Shown here: positions 16,675-25,579 of the stretch, one piece after another | How the letters are laid out: each line of letters begins with the position of its first letter | How positions within the stretch are numbered: the first letter of the stretch is position 1 | Source of the DNA: Agromyces salentinus | GTDB taxonomy: Bacteria > Actinomycetota > Actinomycetes > Actinomycetales > Microbacteriaceae | Length of the DNA stretch: 64,000 nucleotides | Assembly: GCF_009749395.1 (NCBI RefSeq) | Contig: NZ_WBIR01000022.1 | Coordinates: 1 to 64,000, forward strand | Direction: 5' to 3' | Translations under genes and position numbers: made by a program | The notes under the pieces: generated by a model | What the model was told of the DNA's origin: nothing | Databases searched by the model: none | What the model saw: only the letters and a program-made list of their open reading frames with translations

Positions 16675-19371
16675 GTGGATCGAGTGGGCCTGCGCTCGAG
16701 TTGGGAATGGACGACCTTGGATCGGGATGATCTGATCAGGCTTCGCGCTGCAAGCGACGAAGTGAGCGGTTGGTCACGCCGTGCCCAGATCGTTCTGGCG
16801 CACCGTGAGGATGTCGAGCGCCGAGCCGAGGAGGCAACTCGGACGCTTCGAAGCCGCGTGGCTGACGTCGCGCTTCACGGAGTCCCTCACTGGCGCGTCC
16901 TGCCGTTGGGCCCCGGCGACGGCGCCTCGATCGGCTGGATGGCTCGTCGACGAGCCCTCCCGCCCCTCCACCCGGTGGAACTCGAGTCGCTCACTCGCCT
17001 CACGGACGAGGTCCCTCGCGCGCTGGACCTCGTGAAGTCGATAACAGGAGCACGGCGCTTCGTGAGCAGCGCGAAAGCAAGATCAGCGGGCATCGATGCA
17101 GGTGAGTTCCTCGCGCAGTTCCACGAGTGGGGCAGGACGGCCCGAATCTCTGAATTCATCGAGCGGATCGATGACCAGCAGCGCGCTCCAGAGCAGATCC
17201 ATCCGTCTGCCGTGCTCGATGAGCGCGTCGGTCTGACCGAATCATTCGCCGCGCTGGGTTCACCGCGACTCGCCGCGAAAGACCGATTCGGAGGGCTGGC
17301 AGCCGCCATCTCAGCGATCGATGAAGCCCTGAGCCGAGAGGCGGATGTCCGCCGACGTGCAGGCGAGGCGGGATCGGCGATGCGGAGAGCCGAAGCGCAG
17401 CGATTGATCGCCGACATGCCCGTGGAGCGACTAAAAGACACCACCCGAGAACGAATACGCATCGCCCCGCTCACAGATGCCGGCATCGTCTCCGTCCAAG
17501 ACGTCTTCACCAACGCCGAGCGTCTCGCGCACCTTCCAGGCATCGGAGCTACGACCGCGGCGCGAATCCGAGGCGCAGCGCAGACGCTCTGGCAGGCGAC
17601 CTACGAGGAGACCTCGATCCGGATCGACGTGAACGCGCCGCTCTCCGGCACGGAGAATCTCTTGCGCCAGTTGGGTGCTTGGGACGCGATCCGTGCGACG
17701 AAGAAGGCCAAAGAGGATCTCGCGAACCTGCAGCGGCTCAGGCCGCTCGCTGCGGCCCTTCGGTCGGACGTGAGTCACCTCGTGGTCATGGCGCCCCATG
17801 ACGATCACCAGGCGCTCCTCGATGCCGCCGACACAGTGATCGATCGCGCGAGGTCGAGCACGGCGGCGTCGAGAACAGGCCTCGACGGCGATTTCTGGCG
17901 GGACTTCCTGTCACGTCCGTCGGACTACTTCGTAATGATCGACGAGCTGGGCTTCGTCCTCGAGAACGAGGATGTCGTCGCAGGCGGGTTGCCTGAAGAC
18001 GTCGTTGCAGCCATCCGGCGCTTCGAGCTCGAGACCGATCATCTCGATGCGTCGCTTCGTGGATATCAGAGCTTCGCTGCGCGATTCGCGTTGGTCCAAC
18101 GCAAAGTGATCATCGGCGACGAGATGGGGCTCGGCAAGACCGTCGAGGCGCTCGCCGTCTTGTGTCATCTGTATTCGAAGGGTTCTCAGCACAGCGTCGT
18201 GGTCTGCCCGGCAGCTGTCGTCACGAACTGGATGCGGGAGATCGAGGCGAAATCGAAGCTCCCCGCTCATCGCATTCATGGGTCTGGTCGGTACGCCGCC
18301 ATGCAGAGGTGGGTGCTTCGCGGGGGTGTCGCGGTGACCACTTACGAGTCCCTGGGCTGGGTCAAGGCGCAGCTGTCCTCGGCGGTTGTAATCGCTTGCG
18401 TCGTCGTCGATGAGGCGCACTACGTCAAGAACCCGGCGGCGCAACGATCGAGACGAACCTCGAATCTGATCGAGACGGCGGAGCGCGCGATCCTGCTGAC
18501 AGGCACCCCACTCGAGAACCGCGTCGAAGAATTCCGGAATCTCGTCGCGTACGTCCGGCCCGACCTCGTGATCGACGCGACCGACGTCCGGCCTCGATTG
18601 TTCCGGCAGCAGGTTGCACCCGCCTACCTCCGGCGCACGACCGAGGACGTTCTCACGGAGTTGCCCGAGCTCGTCGAGGTGAACGAGTGGATTCCGATGT
18701 CGAACGCCGATGAGGTTGCGTATCGGGAGGCGGTCATGAGCGGGAACTTCCATTCGATGAGGCAGGCCGCGATGCTCGGAGGCGAGCAGTCTGCGAAGCT
18801 GCAGCGTCTGAGGGAGCTTGTTCAAGAGGCAGAGGACAACGACCGCAAGGTCATTGTCTTCTCCCATTTCCTCAATGTTCTCGGCGAGGTCGCCCGTACG
18901 CTTCCCGGTGCCGTCTTCGGGCCTCTGACCGGGTCCGTTCCCGCGGCCAAGCGACAAGAGCTGGTCGATGAGTTCTCGTCGGCCGGCAGGGGTGCGGTGC
19001 TCGTCTCCCAGATCATCGCCGGCGGGGTTGGGCTCAACATCCAGGCGGCATCGATGGTGGTCATCTGCGAACCGCAGCTCAAGCCGACGATCGAGTGGCA
19101 GGCCATCGCCAGGTCACGGAGAATGGGCCAGCTTCGGTCGGTTCAGGTGCATCGTCTGCTCTCCGACGAGGGCGCCGATGTTCGCGTCACGCAGATCCTC
19201 GCGAAGAAAAAGGCATTGTTCGAGGATTTCGCCGCGGTGAGCGACGCTGCCGAGTGGGCGCCGGAGGCGGTGGACATCTCCGACGGGGAACTCGTCCGAG
19301 AGGTCGTTTCGGCTGAGCGCGAACGGCTCTTGAGCTGGCAATCGCCGGAGGCGTCCAACGCAACCTTGTAG
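16675..19371 (+). CDS. SNF2-family helicase with helix-hairpin-helix domain
   Basis: An 898-aa protein. The N-terminal 270 residues are helical and unassigned. A helix-hairpin-helix (LAHLPGIGATTAARIRGAAQ) lies near residue 286. The SNF2 ATPase follows: Walker A GDEMGLGKTVEALA (about 482), DEAH-box VVVDEAHYVKN (about 579), motif III LLTGTPLENR and motif VI with the Arg pair in ARSRRMGQLRSVQVHRL (about 812). It should translocate on or remodel double-stranded DNA. GTG at 16675 is the first start; it has only a weak ribosome binding site, so the true start could be further in. Confidence 0.85.
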   Translation: MDRVGLRSSWEWTTLDRDDLIRLRAASDEVSGWSRRAQIVLAHREDVERRAEEATRTLRSRVADVALHGVPHWRVLPLGPGDGASIGWMARRRALPPLHPVELESLTRLTDEVPRALDLVKSITGARRFVSSAKARSAGIDAGEFLAQFHEWGRTARISEFIERIDDQQRAPEQIHPSAVLDERVGLTESFAALGSPRLAAKDRFGGLAAAISAIDEALSREADVRRRAGEAGSAMRRAEAQRLIADMPVERLKDTTRERIRIAPLTDAGIVSVQDVFTNAERLAHLPGIGATTAARIRGAAQTLWQATYEETSIRIDVNAPLSGTENLLRQLGAWDAIRATKKAKEDLANLQRLRPLAAALRSDVSHLVVMAPHDDHQALLDAADTVIDRARSSTAASRTGLDGDFWRDFLSRPSDYFVMIDELGFVLENEDVVAGGLPEDVVAAIRRFELETDHLDASLRGYQSFAARFALVQRKVIIGDEMGLGKTVEALAVLCHLYSKGSQHSVVVCPAAVVTNWMREIEAKSKLPAHRIHGSGRYAAMQRWVLRGGVAVTTYESLGWVKAQLSSAVVIACVVVDEAHYVKNPAAQRSRRTSNLIETAERAILLTGTPLENRVEEFRNLVAYVRPDLVIDATDVRPRLFRQQVAPAYLRRTTEDVLTELPELVEVNEWIPMSNADEVAYREAVMSGNFHSMRQAAMLGGEQSAKLQRLRELVQEAEDNDRKVIVFSHFLNVLGEVARTLPGAVFGPLTGSVPAAKRQELVDEFSSAGRGAVLVSQIIAGGVGLNIQAASMVVICEPQLKPTIEWQAIARSRRMGQLRSVQVHRLLSDEGADVRVTQILAKKKALFEDFAAVSDAAEWAPEAVDISDGELVREVVSAERERLLSWQSPEASNATL

Positions 19372-19389
19372 AGGATCGGATGCATCGTC

Positions 19390-19409
19390 GATCGATCGAT
19401 TGATCGATC
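19390..19409. promoter_or_regulatory. GATCGATC inverted repeat upstream of the nuclease-like gene
   Basis: GATCGATC-gatt-GATCGATC lies 41 bp before the start of the next gene, in the 78-bp gap after the SNF2 gene. It may be an operator. It also packs several GATC sites into 20 bp. Confidence 0.4.
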
Positions 19410-19449
19410 CGTCGGAGTAGCATGACGAGCGGCGACGAGGGGGTCCCAC

Positions 19450-20469
19450 ATGTCCGTCGAACCGTTCGGATGGCCCACGGCTGAGACCGCTGGGCGAAAC
19501 CTCGAGTTCCGGTACGACCGAACCGTGGACGACGAATTCCTCGACTTGCTCTGCGATGGGCCGCTGCAGTCCTTGTCGGAATATGCACGCGAAGCCCGCT
19601 ATCCCGTCGACCTGCAGTTCCGTCGCGATATCCGCACCGGCATTCAACGTGTACAGCTGTACGTCGGCCTGCAGCGCGTACTCGCCGTGTACTGGCGATC
19701 GGGTCAGCTGCGTCTGGCAGGCCACAGCAAATATGGTCGCTATCAGCGTTTCGGATTCGACTCGACGTGGGACGAGTGGATGGATGCGGACGACTACAAG
19801 GACGTCGCCGACGAGGTCGACGACTACCTCGAACTCGTGATTCCGAAGACATCGTCGGCTGCGAAGGAAGGTGCGGTGCAGTCTGCCATCTCGTCGTTCC
19901 AGTCGCGGCGCGGCGACCCGTCCCTACGCCGCCAGGTGCTCGATCGGGAGTTCACACCGCAGTTCCTCGACGCCACGGTTCAGGAGCGTGTGATGAGCGA
20001 AGTTTCGTACGACCTGCTCAACCTGCTTCCGGATGCCCCGGTCACGATGCCGCGCCCGTCGAGCTTCGGTCAGCGACTCGACGTGCTCGCGGTGCGTGAC
20101 GGACGCCTGCAGGCGATCGAAGTGAAGCCGAAGCGCGAAGCGAGCATCGTCTGGGCGCCCCTGCAGGTCCTTGTCTACGCCCGCCTCGTGCGCCGATGGC
20201 TGGCCGAGGACGCTGAAGCGGGCCGTATCCTCGCTCGGCTCGCCGAGCAGCGACGCCGTCTCGGGCTGCTCGACGGTGACGAATTCGAGCTCGAGGATCT
20301 CACCACGGTGACGCCCGTGATCGCCGTGCAGCGCGGAGGTCGCGATTCGAGCTACCTCGACGCGATGAAGGAGATCGTGGCCTATCTCGCCGAGAAGCGC
20401 GTGCCGGAAGCACCCTCCCTCGAGGTCGCAGAAGTCAGTTTGTCTGGACGGCTGCGCCCGCTCGGATAA
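19450..20469 (+). CDS. PD-(D/E)XK-like nuclease family protein
   Basis: A 339-aa protein. The C-terminal third contains a PD-(D/E)XK pattern at about residues 207-240: RLDVLAV (Asp), QAIEVKPKRE (E-x-K) and then QVLVYARLVRRW, a QxxxY helix as in RecB/Cas4-type nucleases. The N-terminal half (about 1-140) is unassigned and may bind DNA or a partner. It follows the SNF2 gene by 78 bp on the same strand. The motif is from direct reading; no homologue is named. Confidence 0.65.
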   Translation: MSVEPFGWPTAETAGRNLEFRYDRTVDDEFLDLLCDGPLQSLSEYAREARYPVDLQFRRDIRTGIQRVQLYVGLQRVLAVYWRSGQLRLAGHSKYGRYQRFGFDSTWDEWMDADDYKDVADEVDDYLELVIPKTSSAAKEGAVQSAISSFQSRRGDPSLRRQVLDREFTPQFLDATVQERVMSEVSYDLLNLLPDAPVTMPRPSSFGQRLDVLAVRDGRLQAIEVKPKREASIVWAPLQVLVYARLVRRWLAEDAEAGRILARLAEQRRRLGLLDGDEFELEDLTTVTPVIAVQRGGRDSSYLDAMKEIVAYLAEKRVPEAPSLEVAEVSLSGRLRPLG

Positions 20470-20581
20470 GTGTCCCGGCGGCCCCATTTCTGGGGCGGAA
20501 GGGGCGTCCGTGCCGCATGTGCTCGATTGAAGGTGGCAATGTGAGTCGAGATCTTGGATCCAGGAGAGAAGGAATGCCAGT

Positions 20582-21196
20582 TTGATCCGCGAACATTTCA
20601 TCGAGATTCTTGCGTTGCAGCACCGATGGAGCGACCAGGCCACGGCCGCCATGCAGCGGCGCGGGGTATTGATCCGAGACGTCGTCCCTGAGCTGTTCCG
20701 CCGGAACGGGGCGCTGTCGGTCGCCCAAGGCGGTTGGTCTCCGTTCCCGATGGATGTGCAGGGCAAGGACGGCATCGGTCGCAAGAGCCAGGTCCCCTGG
20801 GTGCGGTTCTTTTCACCGAGTGAAAGCAATTCGGCAACTGACGGATGGTATGCCGTCTACCTCTTCACGGGCGACGGGGCCAGTGTCGTTCTCGCCTTGA
20901 TGCATGCTTCGACTCATGCGAACGGTGACGCGCTCATCCCACGCGACGCGCGCGCGATTCGCGAGGCTGTCGACTGGGCGAGAGGGGAGCTCGGTGAATG
21001 GATGCAGCATGATGAACGACTTCTCACCGACATCGCCCTTCGCGCACCGAAGTCCAAGGTGTCCGCTGCTTACGAACGGAGCATCGTTGCGGCGTACGAG
21101 TACCGGGTCGAGGCCATGCCGACGACTGAGGAGCTCCTGGGAGATCTGAGGGACGTCGTCGGTGCGCTGGCATTCCTGTATTTCGCGCGATCGTGA
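20582..21196 (+). CDS. DUF3578 (McrB N-terminal-like) DNA reader
   Basis: A 204-aa protein that is essentially one MrcB_N/DUF3578 domain: GWSPFPMDVQGKDGIGRKSQVPWVRFF, then SATDGWYAVYLFTGDG and the region around LALMHASTHANG. In McrB-like and related restriction proteins this domain recognises DNA, often modified DNA, and is normally fused to an effector such as an AAA+ or HNH domain. Here it stands alone. The start is TTG at 20582 behind GGAGAGAAGG; the nearby ATG leads to an early stop. The stop overlaps the ATG of the DarT-like gene (TGATG). Confidence 0.8.
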   Translation: MIREHFIEILALQHRWSDQATAAMQRRGVLIRDVVPELFRRNGALSVAQGGWSPFPMDVQGKDGIGRKSQVPWVRFFSPSESNSATDGWYAVYLFTGDGASVVLALMHASTHANGDALIPRDARAIREAVDWARGELGEWMQHDERLLTDIALRAPKSKVSAAYERSIVAAYEYRVEAMPTTEELLGDLRDVVGALAFLYFARS

Positions 21197-22131
21197 TGGA
21201 AATCGTGAGTTGTGGCCACGGGATCGATGTCGACGCGTGTCTGTTCTGTGCCGAGTTCCAGGCCGCGCAGGTCTGGGTAACCGATACAGAGCGGCACTTT
21301 CACGGGCGGCCCGACTGCGATCGGCGGGAGCCCGGTCCGGGGCGAGGCGCATACTCCAAGCATCCATATCGGCGGAACCGCGTCGAGTTCGCTCGGGCGG
21401 AACGTGGGGGCGCTATCGGATGCCCGGACTGCACGCCGTTCGACCCGAGAAGGTGGCGCCGTCGGCAGCCTGCGATCGAGCACGTCAAGGAACTGCGGCT
21501 CGTGCACTTCACGACCATCGACAACTTCGTCGGCATCGTGATGGAACGCACCTTGCTTTCACGCGGATCGGGTCCGGAGATCGTAAATGACATCAGCTCT
21601 ACTCGCGCTCGGGAGCAGCGCGAGAGCCGGACGCTGCCCGACACAGCCAAGAGCGTTGCGGATCATGTTCCCTTCAGCTTGTGTCATCGCCCTGCCTTCA
21701 TGCGGTCCCTTTGTTCCGGAGCCCACGACGAACGGTTGGCGCCGCCGGACGAGCTGCCGTCCCCCGAGCGGTTCGTCGCGCTAGAGGCGACCTTCTGGCA
21801 GCTCACTCGACGACTCGAGGGCATTCCAGAACGATCTCAGGCTCGCTGGGCCGTCAAGGCGCGAGACGCCGGTGATGAGGCGGGCGAATTCAGAAGCCGG
21901 TCTGAAGATCTGGCTTTTCTGATCGATCGGACTCGGGATATGGCCGGCGGTGGTTTCGCCGAGCATCCCGTGGCGCAGAACGCCGAATTCCTCGTCGAGG
22001 ATCTTGTTCCGTTGCGGCGAATCACACGAGTACTCACACCGTCGCTCGATATGCAACGGGCGGTGGGGAAGCTGATGGAAGGTCTTCCGGAAGCGCCGGA
22101 TGTGAGGGTCCGTTCGCACTGGTTCGCCTGA
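21196..22131 (+). CDS. DarT-like (DUF4433) ADP-ribosyltransferase with N-terminal Cys-rich region
   Basis: A 311-aa protein. Residues about 1-85 contain four possible zinc ligands or more (CGHGIDVDACLFC; HGRPDC; CPDC). From about residue 95 it follows the DarT pattern: VHFTTIDNFVGIVMERTLLSR, ADHVPFSLCHRPAFM, DLAFLIDRTRDM and NAEFLVEDLVP, whose Glu fits the catalytic one. DarT enzymes attach ADP-ribose to thymidine in single-stranded DNA and can act as phage-defence toxins. No DarG macrodomain gene is beside it. An in-frame GTG three bases earlier is an alternative start. Confidence 0.75.
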   Translation: MEIVSCGHGIDVDACLFCAEFQAAQVWVTDTERHFHGRPDCDRREPGPGRGAYSKHPYRRNRVEFARAERGGAIGCPDCTPFDPRRWRRRQPAIEHVKELRLVHFTTIDNFVGIVMERTLLSRGSGPEIVNDISSTRAREQRESRTLPDTAKSVADHVPFSLCHRPAFMRSLCSGAHDERLAPPDELPSPERFVALEATFWQLTRRLEGIPERSQARWAVKARDAGDEAGEFRSRSEDLAFLIDRTRDMAGGGFAEHPVAQNAEFLVEDLVPLRRITRVLTPSLDMQRAVGKLMEGLPEAPDVRVRSHWFA

Positions 22132-22160
22132 GTCGTGATTGAACGACCAGGCGGATGCGG

Positions 22161-23270
22161 TCAGCAGCCGAGACGGGTACCCGCCAGCTGGTCCTGAGTG
22201 AGGGCTGCTGCGATCGATGCCGCGATGGCACGCCCGAGGGGCACGGGCACGGCGTTGCCGATCTGCCGCGCGATCGCCGTGCGCGAGCCGACGAACTTGA
22301 AGTCGTCGGGAAAGCCCTGGAGCCGAGCCGCCTCGTGGTGGGTGATCGCGCGGTCCGCCACCGGGTGCAGGTAGCGACCCTTCTCCGGCTTGAAGAACTC
22401 GGTTCGGATCGTGACAGAGGGCTTGGTCCAATGAAGACGGCCCATGACATCCCCAGACCCGCTGCGATGCGACAACCAGCAGGGCGCCTTCAACGTGTCG
22501 GGCAGATCGAAGCGGTTCCCGCCCTCGGGTATGGCGGCGAAGCGATCTAGGGAAAGGGGCGTGTACTTTCGCCCTACATGAAGCTCCTGCCCTGCAAACG
22601 GACCGTTGAGCTTCACGCCGGCGAAATGGATGGACCGTTCATCGAGCGCATCGAATGCCTTGGCCTCGTGCGGAACGCCGTCGAACGCATCAGCCACCGT
22701 GAGGGGGCGACCGACATGGCTCGCGTCAGGCCACGCGGGCGCCAGGATCTCACGACGATGCCCGATCATCACCGCCCGCTTCCTTGCTTGCGGTGCTCCG
22801 TAATCCGCTGAATTGAGAATGCGATGTTCAGTCGCGTATTCGGCGAATTCGGGGTCTTCGGCGAGCGTGGTCTGGAACTGGCGAAACTGCGGTGATTTCG
22901 CGAACGCGGCGACGTTCTCGACGACGAAGATCTTCGGACGCACTCGGCGGATCGTCTCGGCGTACTGCTCCCAAAGGAAGTTGCGTTCATCGTCGACGTC
23001 TTGTTTGCCCAGCGTCGAGAAGCCCTGGCACGGGGGCCCGCCGATGATGACGTCGATATCAGTCGGGAGTTCGCCCGCGGCAAGCCAATCCTGAATCGGA
23101 CCTGCGAACACCGCGGCATCCGAGAAGTTGAGCGAAAATGTGGCGGCCGCGGCGACGTCCATCTCGACGGCCTGCACCGTGACGAATCGGGGGTCGGCTT
23201 CATGGAATCCCTGCGTGAAGCCACCCGCGCCGGCGAAGAGATCGAGGACGCGAATGGGGCGGGGAGGCAT
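22161..23270 (-). CDS. DNA (cytosine-5-)-methyltransferase
   Basis: A 369-aa m5C methyltransferase with its motifs in order: DLFAGAGGFTQGF (I), GGPPCQGFSTLGKQ with the catalytic Cys near residue 79 (IV), VVENVAAF (VI), APQARKRAVMIG (VIII) and ARQIGNAVPVPL (X). It probably marks self DNA for the DrmA/DrmB system, as DrmMII does in class 2 DISARM, or belongs to a Vsr-linked restriction system. The start at 23270 is chosen because the product begins right at motif I (MPPRPIRVLDLF). It is divergent from the Vsr-like gene, with 76 bp between the starts. Confidence 0.92.
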   Translation of the reverse strand: MPPRPIRVLDLFAGAGGFTQGFHEADPRFVTVQAVEMDVAAAATFSLNFSDAAVFAGPIQDWLAAGELPTDIDVIIGGPPCQGFSTLGKQDVDDERNFLWEQYAETIRRVRPKIFVVENVAAFAKSPQFRQFQTTLAEDPEFAEYATEHRILNSADYGAPQARKRAVMIGHRREILAPAWPDASHVGRPLTVADAFDGVPHEAKAFDALDERSIHFAGVKLNGPFAGQELHVGRKYTPLSLDRFAAIPEGGNRFDLPDTLKAPCWLSHRSGSGDVMGRLHWTKPSVTIRTEFFKPEKGRYLHPVADRAITHHEAARLQGFPDDFKFVGSRTAIARQIGNAVPVPLGRAIAASIAAALTQDQLAGTRLGC

Positions 23271-23346
23271 GGATTCGATGGTATCCGCAGCGACCGACCA
23301 CGAGCGGCCGGCTCGCCGGCGGATCACGGCGGCGTAGCGTACTCAC

Positions 23347-23814
23347 GTGGATGCAGACCAGAGTTCTTGGGCGAGCACGGCTGGCGTTCGGCGGTCGATG
23401 CAGTCGAACAAAGGGCGCGACACCTCATTGGAACTCGGCATCCGCAAAGACCTGTTCAGGCTCGGCTACCGGTACCGGGTGAACTACCGACCTGTGGCGA
23501 CGCTGCGCAGAACGGCGGACATCGTCTTCACTCGGAAGAAGGTCGCCATCTTCCTCGATGGATGTTTCTGGCACGGTTGTCCGACCCATTACACAGTCCC
23601 CAAGGCGAACGCCGCGTATTGGGCGCATAAGGTGGCGGCGAACGTCGACCGTGATGCAGAGACCACCAGGCTCTTGACGGAGGCGGGATGGTCGGTGCTC
23701 CGATTCTGGGAGCACCGACCAGCCGACGAGGTCGTGGCCGAAATCGTCAACGAGCTGAATCGCGTGACCGCTGAGTCGGGTGCGATCAGCCCTGTTCGAT
23801 CATCGCCTCCGTGA
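23347..23814 (+). CDS. vsr: Vsr-like very short patch repair endonuclease
   Basis: A 155-aa protein with the complete Vsr pattern: SNKGRDTSLELGIRKDLFRLGYRYRV, then TADIVFTRKKVAIFLDGCFWHGCPTHY and WSVLRFWEH. Vsr nicks DNA 5' to a T:G mismatch that arises when 5-methylcytosine deaminates. In this context it could also be a nuclease effector of the DISARM-like locus. The start is GTG at 23347. The 3' end overlaps the end of the convergent drmB-like gene by 29 bp, so the Vsr gene lies opposite in strand to its methylase and DrmB neighbours. Confidence 0.88.
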   Translation: MDADQSSWASTAGVRRSMQSNKGRDTSLELGIRKDLFRLGYRYRVNYRPVATLRRTADIVFTRKKVAIFLDGCFWHGCPTHYTVPKANAAYWAHKVAANVDRDAETTRLLTEAGWSVLRFWEHRPADEVVAEIVNELNRVTAESGAISPVRSSPP

Positions 23815-25579
23815 CCGCGGCGATGATGCTCGAGAAGTAGCCGGGCGCCCGATCCGTGCCGACCAGGAGGGCCCGGTCGAGAAGGAGGTTGAAGCTCTCG
23901 CACGAGGTCTCCGGGGCGAGCATGCACGCATGACACGCGGCCAGGTTCAGTCCGTCGATGCTTTGAGCCTCGGTCTCGGAGCACACCGGGTCGTTCGCGC
24001 ACCAGGCCACCTGCTCCAAGGCTCGAACGATGGCCTGCCCGAGATACGGCTGCTCGCCTTGGCGTGCGAGCCCTCCGAGCGTGCCCTCGACATCGGTCGA
24101 CGTCGTGTAAATGAATACTGCATAGTCGCCTGCGGCCTCGCAGTAGATCCGCTCCCGCAGTGATGGCGCGGAGTATCCGCTCCGGAACGCCAGTTCGCGC
24201 ATCAGCGCGTGTGCGAACGAGTGGAGCAGCATGTATTGCGCCGAGGCTTCATGGAGCCGGGATCCCAGCACCGAGCCCTCTTGATGCGCGGCGATCTGGG
24301 CTGTCCGGGCGTTAACGTGCGTGTCCGAGGCCCAGCCGTCGACGTGTGCTCCATCGAATCGGATGAAAACACCTTCGCCGTATCCCTCGACTGCAGGGAA
24401 CCACTTCTTCTCATAGGGCTTCGGAGGCACGGACGGCACAGGATCGGCCTCTGGTGTGTACCGCCTGAACCCGGTCGAGGCGCGCACTTCACGCAGACGA
24501 TCGACGATCACGACCCCCGGCAGGAGAGATCCGACGAGGTCGGCGACGTTGCTCGAACCGTCCGCGATCGCAGACGTGCGCGTGACGAAGTCCTGCGCGG
24601 GTGCGGCCCCCTTCGCCGCGGCCACGAAGGCCTCGTACTCCTCGGCCAACAGCGAGCTCTTCGCTTGCGCCAACGGCGGTGTTGAGCCGACAAGAGCAGC
24701 CACACCGGCACGAATGGCATCGGCACTTGCCGACGAGTTTGTCGCCAGCTCGTCCACGAGTATGTCGAGCAGTGCGCCGGACGGATTGGTCTTGATCACC
24801 CCGAAAAGCGGGTGGTTTCGGATGAGCTCTTCGAGTTCCGCAGCCCTCCCTTCCACCTCCGGAATATCGATCGCCGAGACGGAGTCGCCGAAGTGCAGGC
24901 TCGTCGCGCCTCGCTGCAGGACCTCGACCTTGCCGCCGCACCCTGAACCCTCGAACTGCCACGGTTGGCGGCCGCGGCAGAGGAGGCCCTCGCGGCTCAG
25001 GATGTCACCGCGAAGATCGCCGAGTGATCGGCTCGACTTGCATGCCTCACACGAGACTTCGAGTGAGCTCAGGCCTTCACCGCCACCCTTGGCCGACTTG
25101 AATCGGAGACGGTCCCGCACCCGGCACCCGCCGTCGCTCGGGCGGTGCACCCATTCGACCCAGGGCACGTCGTCGGCGTGACTCTTCGTCGTGCAGACCA
25201 CGACGAATCGCATGGGCACCATCCGCCCTTCACACTCCGGGCACGTTGGTGCCGCGCCCTTTTCCAGGGAACGTCGCCACTGCGTCATGCGGCGACACTC
25301 CTGGCAGAACAGCCAGGCGGGGAACCGCGCGAATTCAAGCCCGGGTGTTTTCGGAGCGTCCGGCGTTCCCGAACTCGGCGCGGCCCAGAACTCGTCGACC
25401 CCGAGCTTCTCAGCCAGGCGGTCGCACGGAACTGCGGTGCGAATCGATGTGGGTGGCCACTCATCGCCAGTGACAGCCATGAAAGATTCACCGAGGATGT
25501 CCACCAGCGCACCCGGCCCGAATGGCGAGACGGTTTCGGAGAGCCGGATGGAACGAATGACAGGCTTCTGGGTGGCCAT
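23786..25579 (-). CDS. drmB: DrmB-like DUF1998 protein of a DISARM-type defence system
   Basis: A 597-aa protein that starts with the DrmB-type segment RLSETVSPFGPGALVDI. It has zinc-binding pairs (FCQEC and CPEC near residues 93-118; CEAC; CRGRQ...GCGG) and a C-terminal DUF1998 region (LLHSFAHALMRELAFRSGYS; IYTTSTDVEGTLGGL; LAACHACMLAPETSCESFN). DrmB forms a DNA-binding complex with the DrmA helicase in DISARM. Its ATG overlaps the drmA stop (TGATG), showing translational coupling. Confidence 0.88.
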   Translation of the reverse strand: MATQKPVIRSIRLSETVSPFGPGALVDILGESFMAVTGDEWPPTSIRTAVPCDRLAEKLGVDEFWAAPSSGTPDAPKTPGLEFARFPAWLFCQECRRMTQWRRSLEKGAAPTCPECEGRMVPMRFVVVCTTKSHADDVPWVEWVHRPSDGGCRVRDRLRFKSAKGGGEGLSSLEVSCEACKSSRSLGDLRGDILSREGLLCRGRQPWQFEGSGCGGKVEVLQRGATSLHFGDSVSAIDIPEVEGRAAELEELIRNHPLFGVIKTNPSGALLDILVDELATNSSASADAIRAGVAALVGSTPPLAQAKSSLLAEEYEAFVAAAKGAAPAQDFVTRTSAIADGSSNVADLVGSLLPGVVIVDRLREVRASTGFRRYTPEADPVPSVPPKPYEKKWFPAVEGYGEGVFIRFDGAHVDGWASDTHVNARTAQIAAHQEGSVLGSRLHEASAQYMLLHSFAHALMRELAFRSGYSAPSLRERIYCEAAGDYAVFIYTTSTDVEGTLGGLARQGEQPYLGQAIVRALEQVAWCANDPVCSETEAQSIDGLNLAACHACMLAPETSCESFNLLLDRALLVGTDRAPGYFSSIIAAVTEAMIEQG

